38,214 nt of DNA. It comes from a virus. The position numbers were made by a program, and so were the translations under genes. The notes beneath the pieces were generated by a model. That model searched no databases. It was given only the letters and a program-made list of their open reading frames with translations, and had not been told where the DNA came from. The stretch's first letter is position 1, and each line of letters opens with the position of its first letter. This document shows, piece by piece, positions 22,917-31,625 of this stretch. Location of the stretch: the IMG/VR virus record IMGVR_UViG_3300034095_000325, positions 1 through 38,214 of that record, one strand, 5' to 3'.

Positions 22917-23810
22917 ATGGCAATATCAGTTGCAACTTTAGATTGGGGCAACCGCACCCCCGACCTCTTTATCGATTCAATGGTGAAGAGTGCCAAAGTG
23001 TTGGACCGATTCCGTCTTGTTGACGGTGTCAAATCAAAAGTACAAGTCCCCATCTTCGATGCGAGCTTGACCTTTGGTAATGACTTGTGTGATTTCACTG
23101 CCGCTAGTTCTGCATCTATCGATGAGAAAGAGATGACTGTTGAGACCTACAAGTGGGCTTTCTTGAACTGCAAAGACGTTCTTGAATCTACCTACCGCTC
23201 TGTGCTTCTTAAGCAAGGCCAACACAACGAAGAGACTATGGACTCTCAGTTCAAAGACTGGGTTTTCGATTACTTCGCTAAGTTGTCTGCTCAGAAGGCT
23301 CTTGAGCTTGCTGCCACTACTCTAGCTACCGAGCTTTCTGCCGATGCTACTGTTCTTGACTACGACACAAACGCTGCTTTCACTGCTGCTAACATCCTCG
23401 ACAAAATGGAAGGTGCTTACCAAGTTATGAGCGCTGATATGTTGTCTGCTGTTTATGGTGATGCTGACCGTCAATTGAAGCCAGCTTTCTTTATGGGAAC
23501 TGCCGCTATTCAATGTTACCAAATAGCTATCGCTGGTTTGTACACTACCACTGCTCAAGGTGTTGTTGAAGGAAACATTCCTGCCTACTACGGTATGGAG
23601 GTTATCCACTTCCCTTCACTTGCTGCTGGTTCATTCTTTATCTCTGCTCCTGAGAACATCGTTATGTTGACCGACAACTACAGTGACGTTCGCGCTATCG
23701 ATATGAAGTACGAAGCAGAATTGTCTAGCGACAAAATCTGGGGACAATTCAAGCTTGGCTTCTCTTACCTGAAAGGTGAAGAAATCGTCTACGCTAAGAA
23801 TTTCGCATAA
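22917..23810 (+). CDS. Major capsid protein (HK97-fold, probable)
   Basis: A 297-aa protein directly after the protease-scaffold gene, the normal place of the major capsid protein. The N-terminus (TLDWGNRTPDLFIDSMVKSA) is followed by an E-loop-like region (VDGVKSKVQVPIFDASLTFG), a long spine-like helix (NEETMDSQFKDWVFDYFAKL) and a P-domain-like C-terminal half with GMEVIHFPSLAAGSFFISAP. Codons are enriched in GCT, ACT and GTT compared with neighbouring genes, as in highly expressed genes. No sequence homology test was possible, but length, context and layout agree. Confidence 0.82.
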   Translation: MAISVATLDWGNRTPDLFIDSMVKSAKVLDRFRLVDGVKSKVQVPIFDASLTFGNDLCDFTAASSASIDEKEMTVETYKWAFLNCKDVLESTYRSVLLKQGQHNEETMDSQFKDWVFDYFAKLSAQKALELAATTLATELSADATVLDYDTNAAFTAANILDKMEGAYQVMSADMLSAVYGDADRQLKPAFFMGTAAIQCYQIAIAGLYTTTAQGVVEGNIPAYYGMEVIHFPSLAAGSFFISAPENIVMLTDNYSDVRAIDMKYEAELSSDKIWGQFKLGFSYLKGEEIVYAKNFA

Positions 23811-23821
23811 TAAATAATCGA

Positions 23822-23839
23822 GGGGGGCGAAAGCCCCCT
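23822..23839 (+). other. Stable GAAA-tetraloop hairpin between capsid and tail-tube genes
   Basis: GGGGGC-GAAA-GCCCCC stem-loop (23823-23828 with 23833-23838), 13 bases after the capsid stop. It is not followed by a T-tract, so it is more likely an mRNA-stabilising or processing element than a terminator. Confidence 0.6.
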
Positions 23840-23861
23840 CTCACTTAAAAAATATAATAAA

Positions 23862-24413
23862 ATGGGATGTGCTGTTGATTTTACTGGACTTCAAGTTTCT
23901 TACGCCTGTAACACCGTGTCCAGCGGTGGATTAAAAAACGTTTACCTTGTTGACAAGGCTGAATTGGATGATAATGGAGACCTTACTGTAACCGCAGGAG
24001 TTGCTACTATCACTGGTGTTGGTCTTGTTTCTGGAGGAACTACTGTTCTTGAGCTTGGTTTCAACAACAAAGACGGATTTTCTAACTTTACTGACGTTAA
24101 GACAGTAAACGCTGATGGTTCTGCTTCTGTTGTTCCTACCATCACTATGGAGTTCTTGCGTATGGATGCCGTTAAGCGAGCAGCTTTTGACAAAATTGCT
24201 ACTCCTGGTGCTGAAATCGTAGCTTTCGTTGAGACTGCTGCTGGAACTTGCCACGTTGTAGGTTTAGATTTCGGTCTTTACGCTGCTACTGTTGACGGTG
24301 CTTCTGGCGCTGCTCGCACGGACAAGAACCGTTACCAGTTGACTTTGGTTGGCGAAGAGAACGCACTTGCTTACACGATGACCCCCACGGAATTCCTAAA
24401 GGTTAATCTGTAA
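23862..24413 (+). CDS. Probable major tail protein (tail tube) (183 aa)
   Basis: A 183-aa beta-rich protein. LELGFNNKDGFSNFTDVKTV, then GSASVVPTITMEFLRMDAVK and VEFVETAAGTCHVVGL-like strands (read as EIVAFVETAAGTCHVVGL), resemble the tube-protein fold of siphophages. The C-terminal half (YQLTLVGEENALAYTMT) also fits. It shares the highly expressed codon style of the capsid gene and ends in front of a strong terminator. A head decoration protein is the main alternative. Its place between the capsid and portal genes is odd, since tube genes normally lie beside the tape measure. Confidence 0.6.
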   Translation: MGCAVDFTGLQVSYACNTVSSGGLKNVYLVDKAELDDNGDLTVTAGVATITGVGLVSGGTTVLELGFNNKDGFSNFTDVKTVNADGSASVVPTITMEFLRMDAVKRAAFDKIATPGAEIVAFVETAAGTCHVVGLDFGLYAATVDGASGAARTDKNRYQLTLVGEENALAYTMTPTEFLKVNL

Positions 24414-24435
24414 TAAATATAACCCTTCATTGGGG

Positions 24436-24464
24436 AAAGGGAGGGGTTTCCCCTCCCTTTTTTT
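24436..24464 (+). terminator. Strong Rho-independent terminator after the tail-tube gene
   Basis: AAAGGGAGGGG-TTT-CCCCTCCCTTT stem with a continuing T-tract (24458-24464). It ends the highly expressed capsid/tail-tube segment. The next gene starts 15 bases further on, preceded by CTTTACATT. Confidence 0.92.
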
Positions 24465-24478
24465 ATTACCTTTACATT

Positions 24479-24823
24479 ATGAAACTGATTTTAAACGGAC
24501 AAAACAACGAGCTCTCATTTGTGAAAGCTCCAGCGATGTCAGATATTCCATTTACTATTAAGCTGACCAAGATTGTCGGTGGTCAGGAATATGTCTTTGA
24601 CAACCTATACGACAAGTATGATTTTGATGCAGCTAAAGACTTTATCGGTCTTGACCTTGATATCTCACCACAAGAAATTGCAGGTGGGGAGTATAAGCTC
24701 GAAATTTATGACGACATCCGGGCATACGGAAATTACATTTGTTTAGTAGAAGACTACACTTTTGAGAACTCTGATAGTAACGATGACCTATTTTCCAGTA
24801 CAGTTAAGATAAGTAACTTGTAA
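24479..24823 (+). CDS. Small beta-rich structural-region protein (114 aa)
   Basis: A 114-aa protein with Ig-like strand spacing (MKLILNGQNNELSFVKAP, IPFTIKLTKIVGGQEYVF, GGEYKLEIYDD, YICLVEDYTFEN). Similar small proteins with a GEY-x-x-xIYD motif occur next to head genes in Bacteroidota phages; their function is not known to me. A decoration protein or neck component is possible. It lies between a strong terminator and a promoter-like box. Confidence 0.62.
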   Translation: MKLILNGQNNELSFVKAPAMSDIPFTIKLTKIVGGQEYVFDNLYDKYDFDAAKDFIGLDLDISPQEIAGGEYKLEIYDDIRAYGNYICLVEDYTFENSDSNDDLFSSTVKISNL

Positions 24824-24828
24824 ATTAT
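24818..24828 (+). promoter_or_regulatory. TTGTAAATTAT box before the portal gene
   Basis: The box overlaps the stop codon (TAA 24821-24823) of the previous gene and ends six bases before ATG 24835. The start codon would lie close to the expected transcript start. Confidence 0.42.
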
Positions 24829-24834
24829 ATTAAA

Positions 24835-26079
24835 ATGAGCGTTTTCACTAAGGTTGTTGATTTTTTTGCTTCCAACACTTTCGTTGTTGCGAAGGACAGC
24901 AATATTGCCACAAACCCACTCGAAAAGTCAATTGAAAGCCTAGACAATCGCTATGCGGTAGGCAATACAATCGCAGGCGACTACATCAAGTTTGGTTATG
25001 GTGATGACTTCCCCATCCTCTTGCAACGTATGTACAACCAATCACCAGTTCACGCTGGTATTGTTACCAAGAAAGCAAAGATGGTTGCTGGAAACGGCCT
25101 AGATAGCTCTGTAGATGAAGCGTTCAAAGCTCCTATCAAAAGGGCAGAGATAAAGGCTTTCCTTGCAAACTGCGCTGGTAAGTCTCAGGGATTGTACGAG
25201 CAGATAGTACACGCGGCGTTTCAGCAGGAGCTTAATGGTGCTTTTGCGTTTTACATTAAATGGAATAAAGACCACAACAAATTAATTGAATTCAAGTCTC
25301 TTGACATTAAGGGTGTTCGCATTGCAGAGCCAGACGAGAATGGTCGTATAACTCACTACATCTTAAGACGTAAGTTTGGTAAGGGAGATGTGTCTATGCA
25401 ACACAACCAACCAAAAAAGATTGCTGCCTTTGATAAGTTCGGAAAGGAACAGGAGCAGGTCCTCTATGTCAAAAATCCATACAGCAACAATCACTATTAC
25501 GGTGTTCCGAACTACATTTCAGCGTTCCATTTTATCAGTGCGGACTACGAATTTGGTAAGCACATACGCAACTCCGCTGCCAACGGCTTTACTCCAAAAG
25601 TTCTCGCAACGTTCGTTGGACGTAATATGTCTAATGACCAAAAGAGACTAGAGTTTGATAAGTTCAAGGCATCCTTCGTAGGTGCTGAGTCGGAGACCGT
25701 TATTGCCTCTTGGGTAAAGAGCAAAGAAGACGCTCCGATATTTACTCCTCTTGACGTAAGCAACTTAGACAAAACCATTGATATCCTTAGCCGTCTTAAT
25801 GATGCTAAGATTCTCACTGCCCACAACGTAACCTCACCAACTCTATTTGGTGTTATGGTTGCTGGTAAGCTTGGTGGTACTGGTAACGAACTCGTTAGCG
25901 CATATCAGATTTTTCGAGCTACGGAGACACTGCCTAACCGGGCAAACATTATGGACTCTATGAATAGGGTTCTTAACACTGTTGGTTATGACAAGATTAA
26001 CTTGTCGATTATCGAAGAGCAAATAAACCTTGAATCGATTAAGGGAGCAAACATTAACGACATTCCTTCTGAGCAATGA
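24835..26079 (+). CDS. Portal protein
   Basis: A 414-aa portal-type protein. FGYGDDFPILLQRMYNQSPV followed by HAGIVTKKAKMVAGNGL is the typical N-terminal region in which successive residues line the cross-subunit contacts. ELNGAFAFYIKWNKDHN and IEFKSLDIKGVRIAEPDENG form the wing. YYGVPNYISAFHFISADYEF and SAANGFTPKVLATF form the stem region, and FDKFKASFVGAESETVIASW and AHNVTSPTLFGVMVAG the clip-proximal part. It forms the dodecameric DNA channel. The portal is encoded after the capsid gene, whereas it normally precedes it. The next gene is coupled by ATGA. Confidence 0.9.
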   Translation: MSVFTKVVDFFASNTFVVAKDSNIATNPLEKSIESLDNRYAVGNTIAGDYIKFGYGDDFPILLQRMYNQSPVHAGIVTKKAKMVAGNGLDSSVDEAFKAPIKRAEIKAFLANCAGKSQGLYEQIVHAAFQQELNGAFAFYIKWNKDHNKLIEFKSLDIKGVRIAEPDENGRITHYILRRKFGKGDVSMQHNQPKKIAAFDKFGKEQEQVLYVKNPYSNNHYYGVPNYISAFHFISADYEFGKHIRNSAANGFTPKVLATFVGRNMSNDQKRLEFDKFKASFVGAESETVIASWVKSKEDAPIFTPLDVSNLDKTIDILSRLNDAKILTAHNVTSPTLFGVMVAGKLGGTGNELVSAYQIFRATETLPNRANIMDSMNRVLNTVGYDKINLSIIEEQINLESIKGANINDIPSEQ

Positions 26080-26597
26080 GCATTGTAAAAGTTATCTTTA
26101 TTGACGACAACTACGTCTATCAAAACTATCCTCTGCCCAAGAAGTTAGACCGTTCTTCTTTGCTGTCTCTTATTATGTTAGAGCAGGTTACCTCTATCCA
26201 AGACTTATTGGGTACGGACCTATACGAAGAGCTTGAGCAAAAGGTTTTTGATGAGGATTTGACCGCAACAGAGGCTGGCTTATTTAAGTTAGTAAAGTAT
26301 TGCCTTGCCCTTTATGTTGTCCGTAGTGCCATCTCTACTATCCGCACAGCGATAGGAAGCACAAAAGCAGAAGAAAAGAATTTAGACCAATATGCCCTTG
26401 ATGGAATCTCAAGTGGGCTGGACTCCAAGATTAGTTATATCAATCAACGTATTGTAAATTATATCAAGGGTGATGCAACGCTTTTAGCGTCTGCTCAAGC
26501 CAGTACCAACGATTTGTTCAACGAGGAGGATTCGCAGCAGTCTTCGGTGTACTACCCAGTATATCCTATTGAAGGCGATTGCGATACTAACGCATAA
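26076..26597 (+). CDS. Head-tail connector / adaptor protein (173 aa)
   Basis: A 173-aa, mainly helical protein directly after the portal and coupled to it by a four-base overlap. LLSLIMLEQVTSIQDLLG, LYEELEQKVFDEDLTATEAG and LFKLVKYCLALYVVRSA match the helical layout of gp6-like head completion proteins, in which an initial helix bundle attaches below the portal. The C-terminus (SSVYYPVYPIEGDCDTN) is flexible. Function inferred from position and helical pattern. Confidence 0.65.
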   Translation: MSIVKVIFIDDNYVYQNYPLPKKLDRSSLLSLIMLEQVTSIQDLLGTDLYEELEQKVFDEDLTATEAGLFKLVKYCLALYVVRSAISTIRTAIGSTKAEEKNLDQYALDGISSGLDSKISYINQRIVNYIKGDATLLASAQASTNDLFNEEDSQQSSVYYPVYPIEGDCDTNA

Positions 26598-26602
26598 GGT
26601 CT

Positions 26603-29600
26603 ATGATAGAGAATTTATTTACGTTTGTCCGAACGCTCGGCAATCAGCGCATACAGGGCAAAAAATTCTTTGTCACTCAGGTAGGTCTTCTCGGAACCGT
26701 TAGTGATAACTCCGGGTCAATTGGAACTGCTGGTAAGGTACTCTCTTCCACAGGTAGTGGGGTAAGCTGGATTACCGTTGGTACTGGCAGTAGTGACGTA
26801 GATGTTCTTAATGACCTAAGCGATGTGGTCATTAGCACTGCCACAGAGGGCCAATTGCTGCGTTTTAACGGCACTTCGTGGGTTAACTGGGCTCCTAACT
26901 TTCTAACGGGTTATGGCTCGTTAAATGACCTCTCTGACGTTACGTTGACCCTTCCGGTAAATGGCTCTAGGTTGGTGTATGTTAGTAGCACTGGACAGTG
27001 GATTGATGCAGCTCCATTAGCATTTGGCAAAATGTATTATGGGTCGGCTTTAGGAGACGCAGCCACTACATCAGTAATTACAAACGGAACAAAGCTGTCT
27101 ATTGGAACAGCCACGTTTTCAACAAACCTAAATGTAGGTCAAGTAGACATAACCACAGGTATTGCAGGTCAGGGCTCTATTCACATTGGGGCTATTCAAG
27201 ATGGCAGCACCTATTTATTGGCTTCAAATAATAAAATACAGGTAGGAAGTCAGACTGAAATGATTGCTCCCGGTGACCCCGGTGAAGAACCAACTCTTGC
27301 TTTTACATTTACTCCATCAACACTAAACATTCAACCGCTAGGTGGTGATACTGTCTTTGGTGGATATACTACAGCAACAGGATATAAGACACCAGCAGGA
27401 AATAGGCAAGAACTTTTAACTGCCGCTGGTACAAAAACATTAACAAATGGCGTACAGAACCTTCAAATTCTTCGGTGGATTCAACCACCCGGAGGGGTTG
27501 GAAACTGGCAGGCTGATGATGAAAATACCGCCTCGACACCAAACCTAGATGCTGTCACAGACGTTGGCAGCACAACCACAAACTCTATAACAGTAGGTAA
27601 TCTTTCTACATCTGGAACTGTTACCGCAGCCGTTGTCACTACGCCACTTATTGAGCGTGAGGGTGTCCTTACGATTAACAGCGAAGAGCAGATTGACCAA
27701 GGCGACCCCAATCCAAACTTGCTGTATGTCTCTTGGAATGGAGATAGGAAATTCGTTATAAATGCTGATGGTTATGCGATTGCAGACACTGGTTATAAGG
27801 TTGTTGGAGGCACTGCCTCTGGATTCCTAAAGGCTAACGGAACAATTGATACAAGCACATACCTAACCTCATATACAGAGACTCAGACCCTTGATGCTGT
27901 TACGGACCTAGGAAGCACAACCACAAACAACATAAGCGTTGGTGGACTAACTTCTACGTCTGTATCTACGCCAATCTTGCAATCAAATAGTGGTATTTTA
28001 ATAATTGACGCTGATGTCAATGGAGGTATTGAGCCGCAGCAGGGCGCCGCCGCTGAAACTATATTGTCTTTTGACTGGCAGGGCGATTCTCAGGGATATA
28101 TAGACACAGACGGGAAGATTACCTTCAACGGATTCAAGACACCAGCAGGCACAGCCTCTGGGTTCCTAAAGGCCAATGGAACGGTAGACACCAGTGCATA
28201 TATCACTGAAATAGAGTACCTTGACGACATTGGCGATGTAGCTCTAATTTCTCCGGCTACTGGAGACGTTTTGACGTTTGATGGTACTGAGTGGGTAAAC
28301 TCTCCAATCGACAGTGCCGACTACGTTTCCAAAGTACAGCACGAAGTAAAGGCTGGCGTTGCCATTACAAAAGGGCAAGCGTTATATGTTACTGGGGCAG
28401 ATGGCACAAATATAGTTGTAGGTAAAGCCTCAAACGTATCTGAAGCTATGTCTTCTAAGACCATAGGTCTTGCCGCCGCTTCTGCCGCAGTAAATGGTAA
28501 GTTTTTCGTAATTACCGAGGGTCTTCTTGCTGGATTAAATACATCTGCCGCTAACGTGGGTGATGCTGTTTGGTTGGGCGTAAATGGGGCTTTAATCTTT
28601 GGACTCACAAACAAACCTGTAGCTCCAGCGCACCTTGTTTATATTGGAGTTGTTACTCGTAAAAACGCAAACAACGGAGAGATTTTTATTAGTATACAGA
28701 ATGGCTTTGAGCTCAAAGAACTTCACGATGTACTTATCAATGGAGTTACTGCCGGACAGCTAATCAGAAGAGAGGCTGATGGTCTTTGGAAGAATTGGAC
28801 TCCAAACTATATCACCGCTAACAGCGCAGATACCTTACTCAATAAAACAATTCCTTTAGGAACTGGTATAGCCACTATAGTAAATATTGACTCAATAGAC
28901 CCATTTATTGGCGAGTCATACATACCTATTTATCAGGACGGGATAAATAAAGATGGGACAATATCTGTAGATTTAGAGGGCAGTATATCAATATCCAATC
29001 CAGGTATTGGCTATTACTCTGGTCAGGTAAATACAGAAGGTGGAAGTCGTTTCTTAATTACCATTACGGGTAATTTAGTTACAGGTACGTTATCCGAGTT
29101 TAACCAAGCGCTTACTGATGGAACATTTGCCACAGAGTCTTACGTTGGCACTCAAATATCTAATCTTGTAGACTCCGCTCCATCTACTCTTAACACCTTA
29201 AACGAACTTGCCGCTGCGCTTGGTGATGATGCAAACTTTGCAACAACTGTAACAACTAGCATTGCAACTAAGCAACCACAGCTCAATGGTACTGGCTTTG
29301 TAAAGGCATCTGGTACAACTATTAGCTACGACAATAACACCTACCTAACTTCTGAGTCGGACCCGTTATTTACCAGCAGTGCCGCTTATGAAATTACAGG
29401 TGAGAATCTATCGGAGTGGGGTCAGGCATACGGATGGGGAGACCACGCTACCCAAGGTTACCTGACTTCTGAGACAGACCCTGTATTTACAGCAAGTCCC
29501 GCCTATGGTATTGCGGAATCAAATATAACAAAATGGAACACGGCATACGGATGGGGAGACCATTCTACTTTTGGCTACCTGACTTCTTTACCTGCCCACA

Positions 29601-31624
29601 CACACGCAGCCTCCGACATTACATCCGGAACACTTTCCACAGATAGACTCCCAAAGCAAGAACTTGGTATTTCTATTGCGGGAAACTTTGGGCAGTGGGA
29701 GCCTCACGGAACATATACAAACTTTAACACTGACGTTGCATATTGGGGTTGGAGCTATGTTCAGGGTACTGGAAATGCTCCGCACACAACATCTTCACAA
29801 TGGTATCGTGGAAGGTTTAGCCTTGGCAGTCAGTATGGTTTGGGGTCAGGCGGTGGAGATTACTGGATGGAAATTGCCATTCCACGTTACAGTCAAGGCA
29901 ATAATGCCGGGAATCTTTTTGTAAGAACCGCTGAAGATGGAGTGGCAACCGCTTGGCAAGGTGTTCGTGGCGCATACTCAACAAATGCAGGCTACGCAAT
30001 ATCATCTGGTAACTCAGAAACCACAGACCAGACAGTATTTAGCACACTCTTTATTAATGACGCAGCGGTAGCTACTGAGCATTTCGTTACGAGTCAAGGT
30101 TATATTAATGGCGAATCTGACCCTGTCTTTACAGGAAGTGTTGCTTACACTATCACAAGTGAAAATATAACAAAATGGGATGAGGCTTATGGTTGGGGCA
30201 ATCACGCTGACTATGGATACATAGCCGGGGAGAGCGATACATTGGATACTGTTCTTTCTCGCGGCGCATCAACAACAAGAACTGCTGAGTTTTATCAAAC
30301 GTCAAATACTTTTATTAATACTGTAGCTGCAGGAAATAGAGGATTAACTGTCTTTCAAAATACCGCAGGTGCTGATGCCTATATTACTTTTCACATTGGT
30401 GGAGATTATGCAGGATACTTTGGATTAGGTGGGGCAGAAAACGACCTTGTTTGGGGCGGGTGGTCTGTAGGTAATGCTCGTCACAGAATCTTGCACTCTG
30501 GAAACTTTACTGACAATAGTGCCGACTGGAATGCTGCCTATGATTGGGGAAACCATTCTATTGTTGGATATCTTACCACTCTTCCAGCACACTCACATAC
30601 AATTGGTGATGTAACGGGTTTACAGACAGCACTAGACGGCAAGCTGTCAACTTCCGGTAAGGCTGCAGACTCTGAACTTATTGATGGAATTGACTCATCA
30701 AGCATTTTATGGGGCAATGCTAGGGGAACTAACGATTCACTTACAACGGATGCTGACGGATTAGATAAGACTGGTTTTTACACATCTAGTGGATTCGTAA
30801 CTAGACCAGAAGGTGTTGATAACTGGATGTACATACAGCACATTAAGCTGTACAACAGCAACTCCCACTACCAAAAACAAATTGGTTACGATACATACGA
30901 TGACCGTATGTGGGTTAGAACAAAAAGTGGAAACACTTGGAGTTCTTGGAAGGCTATCCTTACCAGTGAGAACATTGGAGAATATACTTTAACATCACTA
31001 CCTGCTCACACGCATACTATTGCTAACGTAACAGGATTGCAAACCGCCCTTGATGGAAAACTTAGTGCTGAATCTGATACGCTAGACAGTGTTACTGGAA
31101 GGGATGCTACTACCACAAATGCTATTACCGTAGGATTATTAATAGCCAAAGGTCCAGGAGGAAACTATAATGAAAACATTAGACTCCCAGGTTCAACTGC
31201 GGTAATATCATTTAACACAACAGGAGATACTGGTGTAGGTTCTTACAATATAGTTTCTCAGACTAACTTTCAAATAAGAAATGCTGAAGGTGCTCAAGTT
31301 TTCGTAATGAACCAATCGGGTGACCTAACTATTGGTGGCACATTCACGGAGCAGTCATCTATCCGATACAAGGAGAACGTAAAGTCTATACCTAGCGTAT
31401 CACAGAAGATGGAACAGCTTGACGCGGTTTCCTACAATAAGATTGGTAGCAACCAAGAGGAGATTGGTCTCATCGCAGAGGACGTAGCGGAGCTATTCCC
31501 AGAGGTGGTAAAATATGATAATGAGGGTAGGCCGGATGGTGTCAACTACTCTCGCCTAAGCGTAATTTTGCTGAAGGCAGTACAAGAATTAACGGAACGA
31601 GTAAACAAGTTAGAAAACAAGTAA
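26603..31624 (+). CDS. Giant tail fibre 1 with C-terminal S74-type chaperone
   Basis: A 1673-aa fibre. The N-terminal 1000 residues are repetitive: LNDLSDV units and LDAVTDxGSTTTN units (near 312, 430 and later). From about residue 925 there are AYGWGDH-x5-GYLTS repeats (39-residue period) and PAHTHT-x2-VTGLQTALDGKL repeats. Residues about 1585-1673 form an intramolecular chaperone of the endosialidase type: SSIRYKENVK with candidate catalytic Ser/Lys, YNKIGSNQEEIGLIAEDVAE, and a final coiled coil (VQELTERVNKLENK). Such chaperones trimerise the fibre and are cleaved off. It would determine host binding. Confidence 0.88.
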   Translation: MIENLFTFVRTLGNQRIQGKKFFVTQVGLLGTVSDNSGSIGTAGKVLSSTGSGVSWITVGTGSSDVDVLNDLSDVVISTATEGQLLRFNGTSWVNWAPNFLTGYGSLNDLSDVTLTLPVNGSRLVYVSSTGQWIDAAPLAFGKMYYGSALGDAATTSVITNGTKLSIGTATFSTNLNVGQVDITTGIAGQGSIHIGAIQDGSTYLLASNNKIQVGSQTEMIAPGDPGEEPTLAFTFTPSTLNIQPLGGDTVFGGYTTATGYKTPAGNRQELLTAAGTKTLTNGVQNLQILRWIQPPGGVGNWQADDENTASTPNLDAVTDVGSTTTNSITVGNLSTSGTVTAAVVTTPLIEREGVLTINSEEQIDQGDPNPNLLYVSWNGDRKFVINADGYAIADTGYKVVGGTASGFLKANGTIDTSTYLTSYTETQTLDAVTDLGSTTTNNISVGGLTSTSVSTPILQSNSGILIIDADVNGGIEPQQGAAAETILSFDWQGDSQGYIDTDGKITFNGFKTPAGTASGFLKANGTVDTSAYITEIEYLDDIGDVALISPATGDVLTFDGTEWVNSPIDSADYVSKVQHEVKAGVAITKGQALYVTGADGTNIVVGKASNVSEAMSSKTIGLAAASAAVNGKFFVITEGLLAGLNTSAANVGDAVWLGVNGALIFGLTNKPVAPAHLVYIGVVTRKNANNGEIFISIQNGFELKELHDVLINGVTAGQLIRREADGLWKNWTPNYITANSADTLLNKTIPLGTGIATIVNIDSIDPFIGESYIPIYQDGINKDGTISVDLEGSISISNPGIGYYSGQVNTEGGSRFLITITGNLVTGTLSEFNQALTDGTFATESYVGTQISNLVDSAPSTLNTLNELAAALGDDANFATTVTTSIATKQPQLNGTGFVKASGTTISYDNNTYLTSESDPLFTSSAAYEITGENLSEWGQAYGWGDHATQGYLTSETDPVFTASPAYGIAESNITKWNTAYGWGDHSTFGYLTSLPAHTHAASDITSGTLSTDRLPKQELGISIAGNFGQWEPHGTYTNFNTDVAYWGWSYVQGTGNAPHTTSSQWYRGRFSLGSQYGLGSGGGDYWMEIAIPRYSQGNNAGNLFVRTAEDGVATAWQGVRGAYSTNAGYAISSGNSETTDQTVFSTLFINDAAVATEHFVTSQGYINGESDPVFTGSVAYTITSENITKWDEAYGWGNHADYGYIAGESDTLDTVLSRGASTTRTAEFYQTSNTFINTVAAGNRGLTVFQNTAGADAYITFHIGGDYAGYFGLGGAENDLVWGGWSVGNARHRILHSGNFTDNSADWNAAYDWGNHSIVGYLTTLPAHSHTIGDVTGLQTALDGKLSTSGKAADSELIDGIDSSSILWGNARGTNDSLTTDADGLDKTGFYTSSGFVTRPEGVDNWMYIQHIKLYNSNSHYQKQIGYDTYDDRMWVRTKSGNTWSSWKAILTSENIGEYTLTSLPAHTHTIANVTGLQTALDGKLSAESDTLDSVTGRDATTTNAITVGLLIAKGPGGNYNENIRLPGSTAVISFNTTGDTGVGSYNIVSQTNFQIRNAEGAQVFVMNQSGDLTIGGTFTEQSSIRYKENVKSIPSVSQKMEQLDAVSYNKIGSNQEEIGLIAEDVAELFPEVVKYDNEGRPDGVNYSRLSVILLKAVQELTERVNKLENK
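29425..29562 (+). repeat. 117-bp repeat unit within fibre 1
   Basis: GGCATACGGATGGGGAGACC occurs identically at 29425 and 29542, a 117-base (39-codon) step; degenerate copies lie near 30184 and 30534. These encode the AYGWGDH repeats and are possible recombination points between fibre genes. Confidence 0.7.
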
Positions 31625-31625
31625 T

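Noticed and set aside
23822-23839. Terminator after the major capsid gene
   Set aside because: The hairpin is strong but no T-tract follows on the plus strand, so it is reported only as a structured element.
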